Assembly: GCA_949775045.1 (NCBI GenBank)
Contig: OX459103.1
Location: 5,629,502-5,693,501 of the forward strand
Direction: 5' to 3'
DNA length: 64,000 nt
From: Metridium senile
Taxonomy: Eukaryota; Cnidaria; Anthozoa; Actiniaria; Metridiidae
Below the pieces are notes generated by a model. That model was not told the DNA's origin, did no database searches, and saw nothing but the letters and a program-made list of their open reading frames with translations. Each line of letters begins with the position of its first letter. Within the stretch, counting starts at the first letter, position 1. The translations under genes and the position numbers were made by a program. Positions 58,299-64,000 of the stretch are shown here, piece after piece.

Positions 58299-58751
58299 TC
58301 AGCTAGATATTCTCTCAAAACATGAAGTTTCAGATGATGCAGGCCCGAAAATGTTCAAATTTTCAGTCGAAGTTGTCGTCTTGATGTTGCTCAGTTTCTG
58401 CAGAACAAATACAAGTTTCGCTTTAAAATATACCACAATAGTAAAATTAATGAAACAATGATTGCTTAAGAGCGTATTAAAAGCAATAGTTGTCATTTCA
58501 TAAAAGAATTTGCAAAGGAATTAATATAAGCAAGAAAACTGCAGTCGACCTTTGAAACAACGTGGAATGACCGAATGTCACAAAAAGCAAATTTCTTCAT
58601 TAAAAATGAATTAAAAACAATTCCACATCTAAAATCTGCTTTTATAGTTAATGTTGGAATATTTTCGAGACATTTAAACTGCACTCACCATGGAAAAAAA
58701 GCGAAAATTCAAATCAGCTTCTCGTCTTGTCAAAGAGCACACAACAGCCAT
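58299..58751 (-). CDS. Weak two-exon gene candidate, unknown
   Basis: Proposed exons 58,751-58,689 and 58,397-58,299 join in phase 0. Exon 1 starts ATG with A at -3, encodes MAVVCSLTRREADLNFRFFS plus M, and ends CCATG|GTGAGTG, a near-consensus donor. Exon 2 follows TTTGTTCTGCAG, reads KLSNIKTTTSTENLNIFGPA, then 12 more residues and TGA. The 53-residue product matches nothing I know. Splice signals are good but the product is short, so it may be an untranslated transcript or the frame may be chance. The opposite strand also has an ATG at 58,690 with a 64-codon frame, equally unsupported. Confidence 0.3.
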
Positions 58752-59530
58752 TTTAACTTTCCCGCTTTTACGAAGTTTGCAATGGATCCTGGTACCTATC
58801 ACGTGTGATAATTTCAGGAACGGAAAACAATGGACTGGAATGGACTTTGGGATTCAAGTTGATGGAATACAAGTGCATATATAAATTTTTCATTTCAGTT
58901 TTAAATCAGTATAGTTCAATAATCACTCAATAAGCAATAATAATAATAAATTGCTGATTATGCACACCCAGGGCACTAGTACAGTCGTGTTCAAATTAAA
59001 GCTTATCGTAAATATACTAATATGGTCCTACTAGTTGTGATAAAAGTCTTTTTATTTCCAGCTGTTTTAAATGTAATATATGGATCAACAATTCAACTAA
59101 AAAACTATAGATATCGGTGTTTGATATAAAAACTAACTCAGTTTATAACGTGAACCGCGTTAGCTGTTTTTACTCGAAGACGGACTAATCGCCGTCTGGA
59201 CGGACATACTAATGGTAGCTTTAAAATATAACAAAGGTAATGTACACGAACCTTCAAGCTTATATATTCAGGAAATTTCTTATAAATTGACTTAAAACAC
59301 TCTAGCCCGAAATTCCCAATGTTTGCAATAGAAAATCAGTAACCGCTGTGAAAATTTTTCCATGCATGCTTAGTCGTTTGACCGCTGTGTTGCATCAAGA
59401 CGATTTGTCCGTTCTCAAGTGTGAAGATGGTCATTATAGATGATCCTCTTGGCTTTCACTTCCTCAAATACTTACCGGTGAAAACGTTTTCAATATAAAC
59501 AATTAGACTAAAGCTTGCCGGTGGTGTTCC
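58752..59530. other. No recognised gene; small hairpin
   Basis: A small stem AGACGG...CCGTCT lies near 59,180-59,198. Otherwise unassigned. Confidence 0.45.
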
Positions 59531-59978
59531 TATATATACACCCATTTCAAAAATTGTTGTCGCAGCCGAAGCTACAATCCACAATCCACACTCTGAACCC
59601 TGCAAAGGATGTCGGTAATATGAATTGAATGTGTGATTTATTACGTGCTTCTGGAATAAATATTTGTTTCATCTTCTATCACTGCAAAACTTGTTCAATG
59701 TTCATATACCACATACACTTACACTTACAACCAAAATATGCTATGAATAAATCAATAACAAGAGCTTGAGAAATATCGACATCCTTTAAATAAATATTTG
59801 TTTCATCATCTACCATTGCAACAACTTGCTTTGTTCATATAACACAAACACGTACGACCGAAATATGCTATGAATAAGTCGATAACAAGAGAAGAAGTAC
59901 CGACATCCTTTACAGGCTTCAGAGTGTAGACTGTAGCTTTGATTGCGACAACGATTATTGAAATAGGTGTATATATAC
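59531..59978. mobile_element. ~448-bp MITE, TATACACC(C/T)ATTTCAA family, copy 1
   Basis: Inverted ends of about 95 bp: ATATATACACCCATTTCAAA on the left, inverse of GTATATATACACCTATTTCA on the right. Then GTTGTCGC, GAAGCTACA and GCAAAGGATGTCGG (right arm GTAAAGGATGTCGG). The interior has a direct duplication (AAATATTTGTTTCATC, AACAAGAG). Confidence 0.85.
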
Positions 59979-60660
59979 ATATAGCCTTGTGTCAATAGGG
60001 TAATAATTGAAGCGAGCCACTGTGTGGTCTATCTCAGCAGCGGTTCGTTTGTAGGGCCTTATAATACTATTCTGTTATTCAATCGACTATATTTGCATTC
60101 ATTTTACTATTCTGATGTTCAATCGATCCTATTTGCATTTATTATTTAATTGTATTTCACTATGACGTCACAATTTATTTACGTGGAAGCGTAATCCTTT
60201 GTCATTCGAAATTTTCAGTATAATATTTGAATGTACATACTTTAAGCTATGTCATAAATTAAATTTTCCTTTGATATCGATCCATTTCTTTTGCTGCAGT
60301 TTGTCGTGTCTGGCAACCATGATCTTTAATATCAAAACAATAGAGTCAGAGTCAAACCAATTTGTATTCTAATATGAATTCTGGCTGCAAATTCAACATT
60401 TTTAATATACAGATTGTTTTGATGTGACGTTATCAGTGAAATAGGGCAATTCTGAAACTGATTTTTTTTTTTCATACATGGTAAAAATATCAGTAAAAGT
60501 TTAATTTGAAATAAGAGGTTTCCATTCGGATATCCAGTTAGTTATTTATCTATCCATTCAATATCTATTTGCTTTGCTATTACTGGTTACGACACCTGCC
60601 ATCATGCAATGCAATCACACCTGCAACTGATCAATGTCTGCTGATCAAAGTCTGGTTATG
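59979..60660. other. Short duplication, otherwise unassigned
   Basis: TACTATTCTG(T/A)T(A/G)TTCAATCGA recurs near 60,067 and 60,107. No gene or element is recognised in the rest. Confidence 0.5.
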
Positions 60661-60669
60661 ATATGAAAT

Positions 60670-60729
60670 CAACCTCGTTCCAAGGGCTCTCTCCCTTTGC
60701 TTCGGGAGACGGCCCTGGGAACGAGGTTG
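60670..60729. mobile_element. 60-bp palindromic mini-element with 9-bp target duplication
   Basis: CAACCTCGTTCCAAGGGC and its near-inverse GCCCTGGGAACGAGGTTG surround a short loop. The direct repeat ATATGAAAT lies at 60,661-60,669 and 60,730-60,738. Same family as 1,682-1,744. Confidence 0.9.
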
Positions 60730-60829
60730 ATATGAAATTTATGCAGTACACTTGCAATGTGAAACATTTTGAAAGGTGCTTAAGAGAGATTAGTTGCTGG
60801 TCTGTATTAGTATCAAGCCAAAAAATGTT

Positions 60830-60893
60830 TAATTATCATCATCGTCATCGTGATCATATTATCATCATCACCGTCGTCATCATCATTATTTTT
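60830..60893. repeat. CAT/ATC microsatellite
   Basis: Interrupted (ATC)n run of about 60 bp. The overlapping frame at 60,663 is not a gene, since it starts in the 60-bp palindrome. Confidence 0.85.
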
Positions 60894-61071
60894 CTGACTT
60901 TTCAAACTCTTATAGCTTCTTGCAAATTTAATCGTTTTTTCTCAAACGCTCACAAGTTATTGTTATGGTGAATGCCTATCATATGATAGCTTTCTCTTTC
61001 TTAAAACATCAATTTTAAAAATTATGATAATTAGTGGCGGACATTTATGAAAGTCGTTTGATCTCACGAAG

Positions 61072-61430
61072 GATAGGTAATATAATGAAATTTGTAACAC
61101 CGTAAAAAATGTTGACTTAACTTTACTTTTATTTCAGTTTATTTTTACTTTTATTTTTAGTAAAGTTAGTTTAGTAAAGTCAACATTTTTTACGGTGTTA
61201 CAAAATTCATTATATTACCTATCATTTAGAGCAGATTCCGTTTGACGGTGAAACGTTCAGTGCCGTATGCGTGCCTTGCCGCGACCGCGAATTATCTCAG
61301 TAGAATTTCTTGACGTTCCTTGCCGTGCCTTGACCGCGTTCGTGTCGTGAGCTTTTCATAGTCATACGAAATCTGCTCTATATCAAACACCGGCACAGCC
61401 TATACTAGTTTACTCGCTAGTTTCCATTTA
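61072..61430. mobile_element. Foldback repeat (TAGGTAATA..TTTGTAACACCG family) with a nested MITE
   Basis: The arms 61,072-61,223 (GATAGGTAATATAATGAAAT and its inverse, TTTTTTACGGTG inside) are followed by the tail ATATCAAACACCGGCACAGC...TTTACTCGCTAGTTTCC. That tail is the reverse of the unit at 25,011. A 150-bp MITE interrupts it at 61,229. Confidence 0.82.
61229..61378. mobile_element. 150-bp MITE nested in a repeat, TA duplication
   Basis: The ends GAGCAGATTCCGT and the inverse of GAGCAGATTTCGT are directly flanked by TA at 61,227-61,228 and 61,379-61,380. The surrounding repeat is continuous once the element and one TA are set aside. The interior is CpG-rich with repeated TTGCCG(C/T) words. 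Confidence 0.85.
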
Positions 61431-61500
61431 TATTTTCAGGAGCCCATTACGCTCCTGATATTTTTGATCTCATGAAGGGTGGCTATTTTTGTATAGCCTA

Positions 61501-61980
61501 GCTACACATATTTTCAAAAAAGGTTGTCATAAGCGATAGATCATCCCAAGATCCAAGAATAGCTAACGCGTTATTCTTATTTTCATCAAGAACATGGAGG
61601 TTAGTGTTGAGATATTCCGTGTTGTTTGTAGCCACTTTAAACCATTTTAAAGGCCTCGATTGTTCGTGTTAAGAAGGGGGGCGTAAAGGTTTGCGGTGAT
61701 GCGGTTTCGCGTTATTTTAAGTTGGTGCGGTTTTGCGTTTTTTTTTTCATTCATAACTGCGGTTTTGCGGTTTCGCATATCTTGCGGTTGCGGTTTTTAG
61801 CAAATTTTTGGTGAAATTGTGCGGTTTTTGTCGTATTTTTTTTTTGTGCGGTTTTGTGGTTTCCAATCTTCGCCCCCCCCCCCCCCCCCCCTCCCTTAAA
61901 CCCACCTTTATCTAGTTACATATGAATGACCTATCGCTTATCAACTTTAGTTCTGACAACCTTTTTTGAAATAGGTGTAT
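61501..61980. mobile_element. ~480-bp inverted-repeat element, copy related to the TATACACC family
   Basis: The left arm TTTTCAAAAAAGGTTGTCAT followed by AAGCGATAG pairs with right CTATCGCTTAT...GACAACCTTTTTTGAAA, then TAGGTGTATA. The ends resemble ACACCTATTTCAA of copies at 59,531 and 62,401. The interior contains the GCGGTTTT-rich tract. Confidence 0.65.
61678..61895. repeat. GCGGTTTT-rich low-complexity tract with C run
   Basis: TGCGGTTTTGCG or TGCGGTTTCGC words occur about ten times between 61,690 and 61,862, ending in a run of about 18 C near 61,873-61,890. Confidence 0.85.
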
Positions 61981-62028
61981 ATTTTTCCCGCTTCATATTT
62001 ACACTTTGTATCTATCTCTCTTAGTCTA

Positions 62029-62178
62029 ACTCTTTTACCCCGACGAAGGGCTAAAGCTCGAAACATCTTTTTTTTTTTTAATTAATATAGTTAAGTCAAC
62101 ATTTTTTACGGCGTTACAAATTTCATTCAAACACCGACGCAGCCTATACTAGTTTACTCGCTAAGTAGTTTCCATTTA
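62029..62178. repeat. Fragment of the GTAACACCG / CGAAGGGCTAAAGCTC repeat
   Basis: CGACGAAGGGCTAAAGCTCG, then TTTTTTACGGCGTTACAAAT and CACCGACGCAGCCTATACTA. It is the reverse of units at 25,011 and 27,151, with one arm only. Confidence 0.75.
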
Positions 62179-62400
62179 TTTGTCATGCAATCAAGTATAT
62201 ATTGCGGATTAAGAAACCAGATTTGTCATGTCTTTTGGGAATACTCTCGATGATTCTCCTGAACTATATGTTTAGAAATCGGCTTAGAAACAAAGTTGCT
62301 TAATAGTGACGTTTGAGAATGTTCTGGATACACTTTGTTTTTCTTTTTATGTTGTAGCTACTACACTGGCTGCTATCGACTGACAAATTAATAATGTATT

Positions 62401-62700
62401 TATATACACCTATGTCTAAAATCGTTGTCGCAGCCGGAGCTACAGTCCACACTCTAAAGCCTGCAAAGGATGTCGGTTACATGGACTTAATTTATGATTT
62501 ATAGGACCACACCAAGTTGTTGTTGTGAAAGATATAAATATAAATATTTATTTAAAAAACGTTCAATAAAACAAACACGTACAACCAAAATATGCTAGGA
62601 ATAAATCGATTACAAGAGAAGAAATAACGACATCCTTTGCCGGCTTCAGAGTGTGGACTCTGGCTTTGCTTGCGACAACGATTTTTGAAATAAGTGTATA
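62401..62700. mobile_element. ~300-bp MITE, TATACACC(C/T)ATTTCAA family, copy 2
   Basis: TATATACACCTATGTCTAAA and ATCGTTGTCGCAGCCGGAGC at the left; inverse of TATACACTTATTTCAAAAAT and CGTTGTCGCAAGC at the right. Shared GCAAAGGATGTCG blocks with copy 1. The interior is shorter than copy 1. Confidence 0.85.
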
Positions 62701-62861
62701 AACTTGAAACCCCAATAGGAGATTTGCATTATAGCATCATATACGTCCAGTAACAGAATGCTTTGCCTACTTTCTTCTGTTAAATAATTAGTGTCAACTC
62801 CTCTAGAATTCTCAAGAGCGAATATAAATCTGAATATCCTCTTTTTCACATAACCATAATG

Positions 62862-62962
62862 CCTTCTGTTTTTCGGGGGTAGCTAGTGTAATTCAAATTT
62901 GTTTGATTTGAATTACAATTGATTTGATTTGAATTACAATAGCTACCCCAAAAAGCAGAGGT
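62862..62962. repeat. Inverted repeat with duplicated TTTGATTTGAATTACAAT
   Basis: CTTCTGTTTTTCGGGGGTAG and GTAGCTAGTGTAATTCAAAT at the left pair with ATTTGAATTACAATAGCTAC and CCCAAAAAGCAGAGG at the right. The loop repeats the arm word once more. Confidence 0.8.
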
Positions 62963-63009
62963 CATTATTTTTAATGTGAAAGACAAGAAAATTCGCGCAA
63001 AGCATTCTG

Positions 63010-63280
63010 GTACCGGAAGTAAAATGACGTCCTCGTTCAAACGGCGTATCAAAGAGTGACATATTATTGGCTAATGAAGTTCAAATTAAGAATATGTCAC
63101 TCTTTGACTATCTTTCGCTCCCGCGTGCATGGTTTAGTAATAAATAGACGTCACTCGACGATGAATAGCGAGTGATATAACAGATGAAATAAAGCTCAGT
63201 GTGATTGAAAACCTGACCATGAAGAGCTAATGACTAAAAAGGGCACGCAGGGAAGACATTTTAAATAACAGTTATTTGAG
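63010..63280 (+). promoter_or_regulatory. Candidate promoter and untranslated first exon
   Basis: ACCGGAAGT (ETS-type, 63,012-63,020) and TGACGTC (CRE-type, about 63,026-63,032) precede a hairpin (63,048-63,105, CAAAGAGTGACATATTATT with its near inverse). A stretch then ends TTATTTGAG|GTAAGAACC (donor at 63,281). Short upstream ATGs stop at once. A plus-strand gene could continue beyond the right edge. Motif-based only. Confidence 0.35.
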
Positions 63281-63399
63281 GTAAGAACCGAACAGATACG
63301 AGTTTTGAAGTTCATGAAGCCATTAAAAGTCTTTTTAGACAAGAGAAAAAAGAAAGATTAAATTCATTTTGAGATAAAAGTGTTTTTAAACTATGAAAA

Positions 63400-64000
63400 A
63401 TAGATGTAATTTTGAGTAGAATGCTTCATATTAGGAAGAAGTGTTTTTTGTTTTAGGTAAGGAAACTAGATATGAAAAGAAAAGTTAATTTTAATGAATT
63501 TGAATTAAATATAGAAAATGTTTGTAAATAGGAAGTCGAAAATAATATCTATAATTTCGAAAACGAACTGGTTTTAGGTTTGGAAACTGATAAGTAAAGT
63601 TAATTTTAAAGAAAAACTGTTTTTAGGCAAGGAAAATTGGATTCAAATATAGAAAATGTTTGTAAATATGAAGTCGAAAATACATCTATAATTTCGAAGC
63701 GAAACTGACTTTTTGACAATTAAAAAAATAGTTATAATTTGAAGTAGAATATTTTGATCGAGTTGTTTTTTGGATGTCTTAAAAAAAAGAAGTTAAAAGA
63801 GGGTTTTAATTTGAAGTAGAATACTGTGATCGAGTTGTTTTTTGGATGTCTTAAAAAAAGGAGTTAAAAAAGAGTTAATTTGAAGTAGAATATTTTGATC
63901 GAGTATTTTTTTGGATGTCTTAAAAAAGGAGTTAAAAAGTGTTTTGATTTGAAGTAGAATATTGTGATCGAGTTGTTTTTTGGATGTCTTAAAAAAAGAG
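63400..64000. repeat. Degenerate, then ~73-bp tandem repeats at the right edge
   Basis: From about 63,740 a unit with GATCGAGTTGTTTTTTGGAT, GTCTTAAAAAAAG and TTTGAAGTAGAAT repeats about every 70-75 bp, at least 3.5 copies, running off the window. Before it, 63,400-63,720 holds longer, looser repeats (AGGAAGTCGAAAATA, ATATAGAAAATGTTTGTAAATA shortened to AGAAAATGTTTGTAAATA). Confidence 0.85.

Overview
The window is AT-rich, repeat-dense animal nuclear DNA. Genes are sparse and split by introns. Short palindromic elements, tRNA-derived SINEs, CR1/L2-like LINE remnants and satellites fill most of the rest. The mix of palindromic repeats looks like an anthozoan cnidarian (sea anemone or coral). 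That assignment is inferred from pattern memory and was not searched.

1-18,400: the 5' end of an atrophin/RERE-type gene on the minus strand. Five coding exons can be joined in phase: 14,435-14,207, 13,605-13,535, 3,374-3,269, 2,819-2,726 and 1,906-1,799. They encode an acidic/basic N-terminal tail and the BAH domain. The gene leaves the window on the left just before its ELM2 domain. A probable noncoding first exon and an ETS-type promoter lie near 18,230-18,370. Intron 2 (about 10.2 kb) holds many AT-rich tandem repeats, and intron 4 is almost entirely a GAT/AAT microsatellite.

18,400-28,190: no convincing gene. It holds a pentamer satellite, palindromic elements, a tRNA-derived SINE, homopolymer-rich DNA, TA-flanked MITEs and several tandem repeats.

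28,191-41,860: the outstanding feature, a 13.65-kb foldback transposon. A 10-bp direct repeat flanks it, and its termini are near-identical inverted repeats of about 110 bp. Two large arms of tandem hairpin units (62 and 81 bp; about 64 units left, about 54 right) point at each other. The roughly 5.5-kb core carries promoter-like DNA, a spliced gene candidate with a degenerate 2A-like motif, smaller nested inverted repeats and two short extra arrays. The insertion site lies in a local repeat whose second copy, uninterrupted, sits just to the left.

41,861-53,290: more tandem repeats, a 2.3-kb 22-bp minisatellite, palindromic elements, an orphan first exon (49,509-49,620) resembling tyrosine-recombinase-derived (Crypton/DUF3504) proteins, and a decayed CR1-like LINE.

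53,295-57,752: two palindromic repeats (P and Q) arranged P-Q-P-Q. The second P is split by a 3,796-bp element with 19-bp inverted ends and a perfect 9-bp target duplication. A LINE fragment, two MITEs and a SINE sit inside that element.

57,753-64,000: palindromic elements, a weak two-exon gene candidate on the minus strand, a three-copy MITE family, a 60-bp palindrome with a 9-bp target duplication, nested MITEs, a possible promoter plus first exon near 63,000-63,280, and a tandem repeat running off the right edge.
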